Source: Amphritea pacifica
GTDB lineage: Bacteria; Pseudomonadota; Gammaproteobacteria; Pseudomonadales; Balneatricaceae
Length of the DNA stretch: 64,000 nucleotides
Reading direction: 5' to 3'
Assembly: GCF_016924145.1 (NCBI RefSeq)
Contig: NZ_JAFFZO010000014.1
Location: forward strand, 44,487 to 108,486
Positions 18,274-27,873 of the stretch are shown here, in pieces. Both the position numbers and the translations under genes were made by a program. Every line of letters starts with the position of its first letter. The first letter of the stretch is position 1. Under the pieces are notes generated by a model. It ran no database searches, was not told the origin of the DNA, and saw only the letters and a list, made by a program, of their open reading frames with translations.

Positions 18274-19539
18274 GTGCTGTTTCATTCACAGCGGCAGATG
18301 ATTGCCGATGAAGTTCACGCCCGGCCATTTCAGCAGCTGAGTCCCCCGTTAAAAGTGCTGCATTTTGCTCTGATGCTGGGGGAGAAAGGGATCGCCGAGG
18401 TGCGTGATGATATCTCTGCGTTTTTTCTCCGGTGTGGCGGGCAGGCTATGGAGCCGGAAGCCAGCTTCTGTTACCAGCAACTTGAATCACTGGCGCTACG
18501 CTGGGAAGCGCATACTGAGTTTTATACCCTGACCCTGTATCAGAATCAGCTGGATAGCCGCTGGCAGCAGACCTTATCGGGCTTGCCGGAAAACTGGAGT
18601 GATCAGCTTCCCGGCGAGCTGATCACCGGGGTGCAGATACAGGTTATGGAGCCTTCCGCCGAAGGCGATGAGGAGAGGGCACGGGAGTTGTTCAGAAATC
18701 ATCAGTTGATAGGTTCCCGGGTGATGCGGGGCGCTGCCCGGGTGTGGACCGATTTTCGTGCCGAAGGTGAGTTCTATCTGGACCGGATGCTGGTGAAAAA
18801 CATCCACATGCATGGCTATCAGTGTGGCCGGCTGATACAGCGTCTCTGCGAGATTGATACCTATCGTGCGGTCGCCCTGCTAGGTTTGGAACCCGCCCGC
18901 GAGACCATGAGAAAAGTGTCCCGGCTTGACCGGGAGCTGGCCGAGATAACCCTGAAGCTAAGTGCGCTGGATAAGGGGGATGAGTCCGAGACACTGGATG
19001 CTTTGATGTCACTGTCGGCCCAGGCAGAAGAGATCTCAGCAGATACGGTAAACCGGTTTTCAGCATCCGATGCCTATTATGCTCTGGTAAGAATGAGAAT
19101 CTCAGAGCTGGAGGAGATCCGTATCGAGGGCCTGCAAACTCTGGAGCAGTTTATTGAGCGAAGGGTCGACCCGGCGATGCGTACCTGGCAGGCTGCGGCC
19201 CAGCGGCTTGAGCGTTTGTCCCAGCGTATAGCCCGCTCCAGTGATCTGCTGCGTTCACGGGTGGATCTGTCAACCGAGCAGAAAATTCACGGGCTGCTCA
19301 GCTCGATGAACAAACGTACCCGCCGGCAGCTGAATCTGCAGGCAAAGCTGGAAACCTTCTCCATTATTGTCGTCACCTATTATGTTTTCGACCTGGTGGA
19401 GCGCACCATTCGCCATCTGACTTCAGGCGAGCCCCGCGATATGGCGATTCACTGGTTGAGTTACTCTCTGCCAGCCGTTGTTCTGCTGGTCTGGTGGTAT
19501 GTGCGGCGCATTACCAAAGAGTTTGAATCGGATGATTAA
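18274..19539 (+). CDS. DUF3422-family membrane protein
   Basis: A 421-residue protein matching the DUF3422 family: N-terminal signature DEVHARPF (about 12-19), a long helical middle (about 220-350) and two C-terminal hydrophobic segments (FSIIVVTYYVFDLV and SLPAVVLLVWWYV). It is presumably inner-membrane anchored. The start is GTG 18274, after GGGAGAG. The molecular function of the family is not established. It ends 66 bp before the ffs promoter. Confidence 0.82.
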   Translation: MLFHSQRQMIADEVHARPFQQLSPPLKVLHFALMLGEKGIAEVRDDISAFFLRCGGQAMEPEASFCYQQLESLALRWEAHTEFYTLTLYQNQLDSRWQQTLSGLPENWSDQLPGELITGVQIQVMEPSAEGDEERARELFRNHQLIGSRVMRGAARVWTDFRAEGEFYLDRMLVKNIHMHGYQCGRLIQRLCEIDTYRAVALLGLEPARETMRKVSRLDRELAEITLKLSALDKGDESETLDALMSLSAQAEEISADTVNRFSASDAYYALVRMRISELEEIRIEGLQTLEQFIERRVDPAMRTWQAAAQRLERLSQRIARSSDLLRSRVDLSTEQKIHGLLSSMNKRTRRQLNLQAKLETFSIIVVTYYVFDLVERTIRHLTSGEPRDMAIHWLSYSLPAVVLLVWWYVRRITKEFESDD

Positions 19540-19604
19540 TGGTTGTTTTTTAAACATATTCTTCATCGCATAGCGGTAGTTTTCAGTCTTGCCTGCAATC
19601 CTGT

Positions 19605-19632
19605 TTGCATCTGCCGGACAGGCTGTTATACT
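19605..19632 (+). promoter_or_regulatory. Promoter of ffs
   Basis: TTGCAT (19605-19610) and TATACT (19627-19632) are spaced 16 bp apart. Transcription would begin near 19639 and give a ~37-nt leader, as expected for a 4.5S precursor trimmed by RNase P. Confidence 0.7.
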
Positions 19633-19674
19633 GCGCGCCTGTCTCGTTCGAGACGACCTTGAGTGGTCACGTTA

Positions 19675-19788
19675 TGGTGGCTCCATTGGTCCTCCCGCAA
19701 CGATAAGCCGTGAACCTGGTCAGGCCCGGAAGGGAGCAGCCACAGCGGTGGATTCGTGTGCCGGGATGTGGCTGGTGGAGCTGCCCCC
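19675..19788 (+). ncRNA. ffs: 4.5S RNA of the signal recognition particle (bacterial small SRP RNA)
   Basis: This 114-nt RNA binds Ffh and targets inner-membrane proteins. The diagnostic parts are CTCCCGCAACG on the 5' side, the apical GGTCAGGCCCGGAAGGGAGC with its GGAA tetraloop, and GTGTGCCGGGATGTGGCTGG on the 3' side. The ends pair over 10 bp (19676-19685 with 19776-19785, allowing G-U). Length and order agree with E. coli 4.5S RNA. No clear intrinsic terminator follows; the next base starts a tandem array that repeats the 3' half of this gene. Confidence 0.95.
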
Positions 19789-21347
19789 AATCACCATATC
19801 TTCTATTTTAAGCACTGGCATTTTTGCGATTGGATTTATGTGCATAGTCGTTTTCGGCTTAGAAGCGTCGACCCGGAAGGGAGCAGGCTAACCCCTGCGA
19901 GGCGGTGGATTCGTGTGCCGGGATGTGGCTGGTGGAGCTGCCCCCAATCCCCATATCTTCTGTTTTAAGCACTGCAAATTTTTTGCGGCTCTATTTATGT
20001 GCTCGATTGGTTCCGGTTCAAAACGTTGATCCGTAGGGAGCAGGCTAACCCCTGCGAGGCGGTGGATTCGTGTGCCGGGATGTGGCTGGTGGAGCTGCCC
20101 CCAATCACCATATCTTCTATTTTAAGCACTGGCATTTTTGCGATTGGATTTATGTGCATAGTCGTTTTCGGCTTAGAAGCGTCGACCCGGAAGGGAGCAG
20201 GCTAACCCCTGCGAGGCGGTGGATTCGTGTGCCGGGATGTGGCTGGTGGAGCTGCCCCCAATCCCCATATCTTCTGTTTTAAGCACTGCAAATTTTTTGC
20301 GGCTCTATTTATGTGCTCGATTGGTTCCGGTTCAAAACGTTGATCCGTAGGGAGCAGGCTAACCCCTGCGAGGCGGTGGATTCGTGTGCCGGGATGTGGC
20401 TGGTGGAGCTGCCCCCAATCCCCCATATCTTCTATTTTAAGCACTGGCATTTTTGCGATTGGATTTATGTGCATAGTCGTTTTCGGCTTAGAAGCGTCGA
20501 TGCGGAAGGGAGCAGGCTAACCCCTGCGAGGCGGTGGATTCGTGTGCCGGGATCTGGCTGGTGGAGCTGCCCCCAATCCCCATATCTTCTATTTTAAGCA
20601 CTGGCATTTTTGCGATCGTATTTATGTGCATAGTCGTTTTCGGCTTAGAAGCGTCGACCCGGAAGGGAGCAGGCTAACCCCTGCGAGACGGTGGATTCGT
20701 GTGCCGGGATATGGCTGGTGGAGCTGCCCCCAATCCCCATATCTTCTGTTTTAAGCACTGCAAATTTTTTGCGGCTCTATTTATGTGCTCGATCGGTTCC
20801 GGTTCAAAACGTTGATCCGTAGGGAGCAGGCTAACCCCTGCGAGGCGGTGGATTCGTGTGCCGGGATCTGGCTGGTGGAGCTGCCCCCAATCCCCCATAT
20901 ATTCTGTTTTAAGCACTGGTGTTTTTGCGATTGTATTTATGTGCATAGTCGTTTTCGGCTTAGAAGCGTCGACCCGGAAGGGAGCAGGCTAACCCCTGCG
21001 AGGCGGTGGATTCGTGTGCCGGGATGTGGCTGGTGGAGCTGCCCCCAATCTCCCATATCTTCTGTTTTAAGCACTGCAAATTTTTTGCGGCTCTATTTAT
21101 GTGCTCGATCGGTTCCGGTTCAAAACGTTGATCCGTAGGGAGCAGGCTAACCCCTGCGAGGCGGTGGATTCGTGTGCCGGGATCTGGCTGGTGGAGCTGC
21201 CCCCAATCCCCCATATATTCTGTTTTAAGCACTGGTGTTTTTGCGATTGTATTTATGTGCATAGTCGTTTTCGGCTTAGAAGCGTCGACCCGGAAGGGAG
21301 CAGGCTAACCCCTGCGAGGCGGTGGATTCGTGTGCCGGGATGTGGCT
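19789..21347 (+). repeat. Tandem array of ~157-bp repeats carrying the 3' half of the SRP RNA
   Basis: Ten direct repeats follow ffs. The shared core GATTCGTGTGCCGGGAT begins at 19751 in ffs itself, then at 19908, 20065, 20222, 20379, 20537, 20694, 20851, 21009, 21167 and 21325, so the period is 157 or 158 bp throughout. Each unit has about 75 bp matching the ffs 3' half, with a GGCTAACCCCTGCGAGG insertion, plus about 80 bp of spacer. Two spacer types alternate, A (..CGGCTTAGAAGCGTCGACCCGGAAGGG) and B (..CCGGTTCAAAACGTTGATCCGTAGGG), in the order A-B-A-B-A-A-B-A-B-A. The last unit stops after TGTGGCT. The open frames inside it are artefacts of the repetition. Confidence 0.93.
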
Positions 21348-21616
21348 ATAAATAAAACATGTAATGTGAAGTTTTCGTTGATGGTTTTGGTTTTTCTTAG
21401 AGAGTTTGAAATGATTTTATATTTCAAGCAGATTGAATATGTCTTAATGAATATACTCTGATTGTTGCACTTCTATTAAGTTTTATTGGCGTATAAATGG
21501 AATGATCTTTTTAAATTTATTGCTGATTGATAATGTATGATTACTATATACTTTTCTCTCATACCTTCCTGAAGTATAGTGTGCATATATATGTTAGCTT
21601 ATAAAGGATCCTGATA
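21348..21616. other. AT-rich intergenic region after the SRP-derived array
   Basis: No gene or repeat was recognised. Base composition drops sharply to AT-rich at the end of the array, marking the border of a segment unlike its surroundings. The start region of the next gene contains AAGGA upstream of its ATG. Confidence 0.5.
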
Positions 21617-24550
21617 ATGCATGCAAGTTCGTTCGAAAATATGAAAAAATGCTATCAGAAATATATTGTCGGTAGCGAACTCGAACAACGAACCCCACTG
21701 CTGGTGTTGGATGTGGGTGGTGCAGATGTTAATGGTAGCTATTCTGATATTTTTTCGGGTTCTAATATTCAGTATCTTGGGGCTGATCTGGCTCCCGGAG
21801 CAGGTGTCTCCGTTGTGCTGGATGACCCAAATACATTACCGCTGGAAGATAGTTCCGTTGATATAGTTATTTCTGGTCAGATGCTTGAACATTGTGAGTT
21901 TTTTTGGGAAATTTTTGCTGAGTTTGTCAGGGTCTTGAAAGATGATGGATATATTTTTTTAATAGCACCGTCTTCCGGCCCTATACATAAATTCCCAGTG
22001 GATTGCTATAGATTTTACCCTGATTCATACCGTGCTTTAGCAAAGTATACTGGTTGTCATTTGGTTGAAGTGTGGCATGATGATCGTGGCCCGTGGGACG
22101 ATTTGGTTGGTGTTTTTAAAAAGAGTGAAGGTGTTGAAAAGGATTCAGAAAATGATATTTCTCTTGTTTTAGAAAATAATTCAAAAGCAGGTATATTATC
22201 TACTGAATTTGATATAGTAAAAGGTGAATTGCCATATACAGAGCTTCTTAAATTTATCCATGAAAGTATATTACCTGATTGCTATCTTGAAATCGGTGTA
22301 CGAAATGGCCGTAGTTTATCTTTAGCAAGTTGTGATGCCGTTGGTGTTGATCCGGATCCAGAAATAACTCATGAGCTAGGCGATAATACCCGGGTTGTGA
22401 GTCAAACAAGTGACTATTTTTTTGAGCAGGCCATCGATCCGGTGTTACAAAGAAAACCGGATCTTGTATTTATTGACGGAATGCATTTATTTGAGAATGT
22501 CCTAAGAGATTTTATCAATGTAGAAAGGGTAAGTGGTCCGCATACAGTTGTAGTAGTAGATGATATTTATCCAAATCATCCAAAGCAGGCTGCGAGAGAA
22601 CGAAATACAAGGGTCTGGACTGGCGATGTTTGGAAATTACATACGATACTTAAAAAATATCGTCCTGATCTAACATTAATTCCTATCAATACAAGCCCAA
22701 CAGGCTTGCTGGTTATTCTTGGGCTGAACTTCAGAAATAAAGTCCTGACGAGTCGATATAACCCAATAGTCCGTGAAGCCCTGTATTCGTTAGATACGCC
22801 TGATCAGGGTACTATTAATCGTGAGGGGGCCTTGTCACCCTCTGAAGAAAATATGCGTCAATTGTTTCAGGTTATTTATCGAGCCAGGCGTCTTAAACTT
22901 CCTTATAAATCACAATCGGAAGTGTATGATCGTCTTTTAAATCGGGACTCGAATAAGTCATCAGAAAAATCGAAGCAGCTTGCTATGAGTGTCATTGTGA
23001 TCTCTTATAACATGGCGCGAGAGTTGCCTCGTACATTAAAGAGCCTGAGTCCGCCTTTTCAAAAAAATATATCTGTTGATGATTATGAGATTATTGTAGT
23101 CGATAACGGTTCATCTGATAATTTAGATAAGGTGATGTGTCAGGCAATCTCTCCCAATATACGCTTTATTGTAACTGATGGATGCTCTGTCTCACCTGTA
23201 AGAGCGATTAATCACGGATTGAACGTTGCGCGTGGTGAGTTGGTGGGGGTGATGATTGACGGAGCCCGCATGGCATCTCCAGGTTTATTAAACAAGGCTC
23301 TGTCTGCATCAAAGTCTTCACCTCATGCCGCCATTGGAACGTTAGCGTTTCATTTAGGCGAGGATGTTCAAATGAAGTCAGTTCTTGCCGGTTACAATCA
23401 GACTGTTGAGGATGAGCTGCTTAATAGTGTGGGATGGGAAGAGGACGGCTATAAGCTTTTTGATGTTTCAGTTTTTGCAGGTTCATCCAGTGGTGGCTGG
23501 TTTGATCTGCCGGCTGAAACTAATGCACTTTTTTTACGCGCAAACGATTGGATAAAGATAGGTGGCTATGACGAGCGTTTCCAGCAACCGGGAGGAGGGC
23601 TTGCGAACCTGGATACATGGCGCAGGGTTTGTTGTGACTCCTATTTTGATGTGGTGATGTTATTGGGTGAAGGGACGTTTCATCAATTTCATGGAGGTAC
23701 AGCGACGAATGCAATAACGTCTGCCTGGGATGCGTTTAATAAAGAGTATAAAAGTATTAGAGGATGTGATTATAAACGACCTGGAAATGTGAATGTATCT
23801 TATTTTGGTAGTATTCAGGATAACCAAAGGGCGAGCTTGCTGGAGTCTTTGTTTAAATCATTGCCGGATTTTAATAAATTACCAACGAGTAATCTTGAGG
23901 TGCAGGAGCGGTCATTTAATTCTAAATTCCCTCCATCTCTGCTAGCAGAAATTCAAAAAGGCGTTATGAATACCACTTATCGGAATATAACCTTTTTAAA
24001 AAGTCCATTGGATATCGGTATTTATTATAAGTTGTTTGATAAGGTGTTGCCAAAAACTGTTATCGAGATTGGTTCTAAGTTTGGAGGGAGCGCCTTGTGG
24101 TTTGCTGATATGCTTTCTGCTTATGGGGTTGAGTCACCTAAAGTTTTATCGATTGATATTGAACTGTTAGCTGATTTTTCCGATGAACGGATTGATTTCA
24201 TAACGGGTGATGCTGGTCATTTGGATGAGGTTTTGAGCGAAAGTCTGATGAATAGCCTGCCCCGGCCCATGCTCATAATAGAGGATAGTAGTCATTTATA
24301 TCATCATAGCATGGCCGTTTTAAATTTCTTCCATGGTTATCTGCAGAAAGGCGATTATATTGTTGTTGAAGATGGTGTATGCGCGCAGTTTTCCGAGTCT
24401 CGCTATCGGGTATATGATAATGGCCCGAATCGGGCTGTTAAAGAGTTCTTGCTCGCTCACGGAGATAGCTATGAAATAGACACTGATCTTTGTGATCACT
24501 ACGGTATTAATGCTACCTATAACCCCAATGGATATTTGAAACGGCTTTAA
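21617..24550 (+). CDS. Four-domain protein: methyltransferase, methyltransferase-like, GT2 glycosyltransferase, CmcI-like hydroxylase/methyltransferase domain
   Basis: An unusual 977-residue cytoplasmic fusion. Residues 25-170 form a SAM-dependent methyltransferase (LVLDVGGADVNG, then QMLEHCEF). Residues 205-370 are a second Rossmann domain (YLEIGVRNGRSLSLA, LVFIDGMHLFENV). Residues 455-700 form a GT-A glycosyltransferase of family 2 (MSVIVISYN, IIVVDNGSSD). Residues 770-977 are a cephalosporin-hydroxylase (CmcI)-like domain (VIEIGSKFGGSALW, IIEDSSHLYHH). The likely role is modification of a surface glycan or glycoprotein. The gene is clearly more AT-rich than its neighbours, which suggests horizontal transfer. 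Confidence 0.82.
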   Translation: MHASSFENMKKCYQKYIVGSELEQRTPLLVLDVGGADVNGSYSDIFSGSNIQYLGADLAPGAGVSVVLDDPNTLPLEDSSVDIVISGQMLEHCEFFWEIFAEFVRVLKDDGYIFLIAPSSGPIHKFPVDCYRFYPDSYRALAKYTGCHLVEVWHDDRGPWDDLVGVFKKSEGVEKDSENDISLVLENNSKAGILSTEFDIVKGELPYTELLKFIHESILPDCYLEIGVRNGRSLSLASCDAVGVDPDPEITHELGDNTRVVSQTSDYFFEQAIDPVLQRKPDLVFIDGMHLFENVLRDFINVERVSGPHTVVVVDDIYPNHPKQAARERNTRVWTGDVWKLHTILKKYRPDLTLIPINTSPTGLLVILGLNFRNKVLTSRYNPIVREALYSLDTPDQGTINREGALSPSEENMRQLFQVIYRARRLKLPYKSQSEVYDRLLNRDSNKSSEKSKQLAMSVIVISYNMARELPRTLKSLSPPFQKNISVDDYEIIVVDNGSSDNLDKVMCQAISPNIRFIVTDGCSVSPVRAINHGLNVARGELVGVMIDGARMASPGLLNKALSASKSSPHAAIGTLAFHLGEDVQMKSVLAGYNQTVEDELLNSVGWEEDGYKLFDVSVFAGSSSGGWFDLPAETNALFLRANDWIKIGGYDERFQQPGGGLANLDTWRRVCCDSYFDVVMLLGEGTFHQFHGGTATNAITSAWDAFNKEYKSIRGCDYKRPGNVNVSYFGSIQDNQRASLLESLFKSLPDFNKLPTSNLEVQERSFNSKFPPSLLAEIQKGVMNTTYRNITFLKSPLDIGIYYKLFDKVLPKTVIEIGSKFGGSALWFADMLSAYGVESPKVLSIDIELLADFSDERIDFITGDAGHLDEVLSESLMNSLPRPMLIIEDSSHLYHHSMAVLNFFHGYLQKGDYIVVEDGVCAQFSESRYRVYDNGPNRAVKEFLLAHGDSYEIDTDLCDHYGINATYNPNGYLKRL

Positions 24551-24733
24551 TTGTGCTGAGTAAATGAAGCGTTAGTTTTGAGTATGTCGCGATAAGCTGT
24601 ATAAAGCCTGACTGATTAATAGCTTTCTGCGTTTTATTCCATTACTCAAAATCACACCTTCACGATGCACACTTATCTCTGCCTGTTTTAAACTGGATGT
24701 TGTTATCATTTGTCTGTATCAGGGGTAGTCAGA

Positions 24734-26218
24734 ATGTCGGCAAATATTACGCCTCATGGGACACGCGAATGGGTTGAGCGGATCAGTGAGCATGAGTTGC
24801 CCGCGCTGTGTTCGACTATTCGGGAGATTGAGAAGATTTCCAAAGATGATACCTCTTCACTGGCCAGGCTGGGGCAGGCGATTTTACACGATCATGCACT
24901 GACCACGGCGGTTCTCAAAGTGGCCAATAGTGCTGGTTATATGGGGCACAATCCGGTCACTACGGTAAGTCGGGCGTCGGTTGTGCTGGGACTGACCCGG
25001 ATTAAGAATATTTGTATCACCGCCAAAATGCTCAACAGTCTGCTGAAAAACAGAAAGCTGACTCCCGGAGTATACGAGCGACTGTTAAAGCTGATGGCGC
25101 AGTCATTCCATGCCGGAATGATTGCCAAGATGATGATGCAGGATTATGAGGACGATGTTCAGGAGGAGGCTTTTATTGCCGCCCTGCTGAATCGTTTTGG
25201 TGAGAGTGCTTTCTGGAGTATGGGGGGGCCGGTCACCGCCGAGCTGGATAAGCAGCTGCGCCAAAAGCAGTGTGTCAGACATGACGATATAGCCTATATT
25301 GTGCGTCAGAAGCTGGGTACCAGCTTTGAGGAGATGAGTCTGGGGCTGGCCAGTTCCTGGAATATGGGCAGTGTGCTGATCAGCACTCTGGAAGAACCGG
25401 AACTGCGTACTCCGGAGCTGCGTTGTGTCAGTCTGGCAGTGAAAGTGAGTGAGGTACTGGCAACGCCTCACTATAGTCGCAACGAGCTGGATAAGCTGCT
25501 GACAGGTATGGCTGACCTGACGCAGTGGGATAAGCGGGACCTGATGGCCCGGGTAGAGCAGTGTTCTGCTGAGACGGTTGAGCTGTTACGTACTTATGGC
25601 GCCGGAGTTTTAACCCGCTATATCCGTCATGATCTGGCCACTCAGGTGCACGGGGACAGCGGGCCGGTTGTGGAGCCGCTGAGTGATCAGGCGCTGCAGC
25701 TGCGGATTCTGAGGGAGCTGGCGTTTTTACCCAATGAGAATGCGGATTTTAACCTGGTTGTACAGACCGCATTAGAGGGGATTCACCGGGGTATCCGGAT
25801 GCGCCGGACTATCGTGTTCCTTAAGTCACGGGAGCGAGGCTGTCTGATGCCCCGGTTTATCTCCGCGGTTAATTTTAATCAGATTAAGCGGGAGTTTGTC
25901 GTCAGTCTTGGCGGTTCGCCTAATATCTTCACCCATGTTCTTAATAGCCGGCAACCGGTCTGGGTAGAGAATCTTAATGTGCCAAAGTGGCGGGCCTATC
26001 TGGACAGCTCACTGCGACAGCAGGTCAGTAGTGATGGATTTTTTATCGCCCCCATTATCTGGGGGCGGCACTGTGTCGGTCTGTTTTATGCCGATCGTAA
26101 TGAATCAGCAGGCAATGCGGCTCAGCGGCAACTGAGTGAGGATGACTTTATGGCGTTTACACTGTTTGCCCAGCAGACCAATATCTGTTTTTCACTGATT
26201 TTGAAAAACGCAGAGTGA
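24734..26218 (+). CDS. HDOD domain protein with C-terminal GAF-like domain
   Basis: A 494-residue signalling protein. Residues about 15-215 form an HDOD domain (an HD-related output domain without catalytic HD metal ligands; LGQAILHDHALTTAVLKVANSA and SRASVVLGLTRIKNI are typical). The C-terminal ~160 residues resemble a GAF domain (ALEGIHRGIRMRRTIVFL, ending FYADRNES). ATG 24734 is chosen because AGGGG lies 8-12 bases upstream; an in-frame TTG 24 bases earlier is less likely. Partner and signal are unknown. Confidence 0.82.
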   Translation: MSANITPHGTREWVERISEHELPALCSTIREIEKISKDDTSSLARLGQAILHDHALTTAVLKVANSAGYMGHNPVTTVSRASVVLGLTRIKNICITAKMLNSLLKNRKLTPGVYERLLKLMAQSFHAGMIAKMMMQDYEDDVQEEAFIAALLNRFGESAFWSMGGPVTAELDKQLRQKQCVRHDDIAYIVRQKLGTSFEEMSLGLASSWNMGSVLISTLEEPELRTPELRCVSLAVKVSEVLATPHYSRNELDKLLTGMADLTQWDKRDLMARVEQCSAETVELLRTYGAGVLTRYIRHDLATQVHGDSGPVVEPLSDQALQLRILRELAFLPNENADFNLVVQTALEGIHRGIRMRRTIVFLKSRERGCLMPRFISAVNFNQIKREFVVSLGGSPNIFTHVLNSRQPVWVENLNVPKWRAYLDSSLRQQVSSDGFFIAPIIWGRHCVGLFYADRNESAGNAAQRQLSEDDFMAFTLFAQQTNICFSLILKNAE

Positions 26219-26259
26219 TAGCTAATCGGAAACAGCCGCAAGCTACTTTCCCCGTTCGG

Positions 26260-27873
26260 TTAACGGTTTTCAGCGGCTCTGACAGCCCCCCAATGTGCTG
26301 ATATTCTCTGGGCAAGATCTTCCCGGGCAGCCAGACCTGTCACACTAGACAGTGTATATGCGATAGTTTCTTTAAGGACCGGGTCTTCCATTTTTTCGCG
26401 CATCAGTGCGTCAAAGAGTGGCTTTCCGAGGGTATAATCCGTTTTCATTGTTAACGCGATAAGCAGATTTTCAATGGGATGAGGAGGCTCAGGATATGAC
26501 TGGAGTAACGTTAATGCCTGATCGGTATCGCCCTGTTGGTCTAAGCAGTTTGCCAGCTCTTTTGCTAAAGTGGGTTGCTCTGGAAGGTGTGATATCGCCT
26601 GTTGGAGGACTTCAATGGCTTCGCTGTTTCGCCCCTGCACCAGAAGCGTTCCAGCTAACCTGGTATGAAACATTGGATTGTTACGATTGAGCTTAATCGC
26701 TTGCTGGTAGCTATGTTCTGCTCCTGCATAATCCAGTTCAGCCTTGAAACAGTCGCCCAGCAACATGTATACATAGGGAGGACATTGGCCACTGGTCATC
26801 ACCTGTATCAGTGAATGCTTAGCCCCGCGGGCATCGCCCCGCCTGAGTTGTGCCCGGGCCAGTTGCTCCCAGTGTTTACCTGAAAACCGCGCTTCATTAA
26901 TAATGCGTCTGTTATATTGAGCTGCCTCAAGTGGTAACTGCGGGTTAGCTGCAAGTACCTTTAGTTGATCCAGCAAACTCTCTGGGAGGGATAGGTTATC
27001 TTTATCAGTGTTCAGCGGTTGTGATTCTGCTAAGTGGAGCAGTTCTTTTACCTGCTTATTTTGTTGTAGTGGCGTTTTATCTGTCCAGTGAGGGGATTCA
27101 TCCTGGGCACGGTGATCAATATAAGCAAGCAGGTTGTTCCATACGGCTTCGAGTTCATCTATCAACGCGTCTGGCAGGAGGTTGCGCACACGGTTATCGA
27201 CAGAATCCTGGCTCAGTTCATGGCGAATAGGAGAGGGTGTTGTTGCATTCAGTTCAAGTCCGAAGCAGCTGCTTACTTCGTTGATCAGTGGCAATCCTTG
27301 CAATAAAGAACGGTGAGACACTACCAGACACTGTTCAGGGGTTTCTTCTAATAGTGATATGATGCGCTGGTGATACGCGAGCCATATATGCGCTGCCAGT
27401 TCTGGGGATTGCCAGAAGCTCAGGTGTACGTCCATGTTCCCCAGACCGAATGCCAGCTCTTTACTGTGTCGGTCCCACAATGATTGAATGCTTCCGCTCC
27501 AGTGGCGAAGTATCACCAGATATTGACCTTGCTTGCCCAGTAGTTGTCGCCATGCCGGTAAAAAAAGGCAGGCTCTGGGATCTTTGGCCCCCCATGGGCC
27601 TGATTCGCTGGTGTTTCTGTGGTGCAGGTAGCGTGATAACAGATCTATTCGCAGTGAAGGATCAAAAGCTGACTCATCACTGAAACGCCAGTCGGTGTCG
27701 TTGAGGCGTAAAAGGCGATCATGAAGGTTGACCAGTGGCATATCCTCAAAGTGACCATCTGGATTTGAGATCGCGGGAGGCATCAGCTCTGTTCCCATAC
27801 TGAGCCCTGAATGATGCAGCCATTGAGCGGCTACGGATGATAGCGATCGGTGGAAGGCGACGATAAAAAACAT
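26260..27873 (-). CDS. Sulfotransferase-like protein with C-terminal TPR repeats
   Basis: A 537-residue protein. The N-terminal ~260 residues look like a PAPS-dependent sulfotransferase: a 5'-phosphosulfate-loop-like HRSLSSVAAQW at about 8-18 and a 3'-phosphate stretch VILRHWSGSIQSLWDRH. Residues about 330-470 contain TPR helices (GDARGAKHSLIQVMTSG, AELDYAGAEHSYQQAIKLN, GRNSEAIEVLQQAI). It may sulfate a surface polysaccharide or protein. It is convergent with the HDOD gene, and the nearby glycosyltransferase fusion suggests a surface-modification neighbourhood, which is inference. Confidence 0.75.
   Translation of the reverse strand: MFFIVAFHRSLSSVAAQWLHHSGLSMGTELMPPAISNPDGHFEDMPLVNLHDRLLRLNDTDWRFSDESAFDPSLRIDLLSRYLHHRNTSESGPWGAKDPRACLFLPAWRQLLGKQGQYLVILRHWSGSIQSLWDRHSKELAFGLGNMDVHLSFWQSPELAAHIWLAYHQRIISLLEETPEQCLVVSHRSLLQGLPLINEVSSCFGLELNATTPSPIRHELSQDSVDNRVRNLLPDALIDELEAVWNNLLAYIDHRAQDESPHWTDKTPLQQNKQVKELLHLAESQPLNTDKDNLSLPESLLDQLKVLAANPQLPLEAAQYNRRIINEARFSGKHWEQLARAQLRRGDARGAKHSLIQVMTSGQCPPYVYMLLGDCFKAELDYAGAEHSYQQAIKLNRNNPMFHTRLAGTLLVQGRNSEAIEVLQQAISHLPEQPTLAKELANCLDQQGDTDQALTLLQSYPEPPHPIENLLIALTMKTDYTLGKPLFDALMREKMEDPVLKETIAYTLSSVTGLAAREDLAQRISAHWGAVRAAENR

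Noticed and set aside
19789-21347. CRISPR array
   Set aside because: The repeats are about 157 bp, the intervening parts are themselves repeated (two types) and not unique, and no cas genes are nearby.
19756-21355. Many overlapping ORFs of 68-117 residues inside the SRP-derived array, all sharing similar peptides
   Set aside because: They result from the tandem repetition itself. The period of 157/158 bp is not a multiple of three, the frames jump, no ribosome sites are present, and the sequence is explained by RNA-gene repeats.
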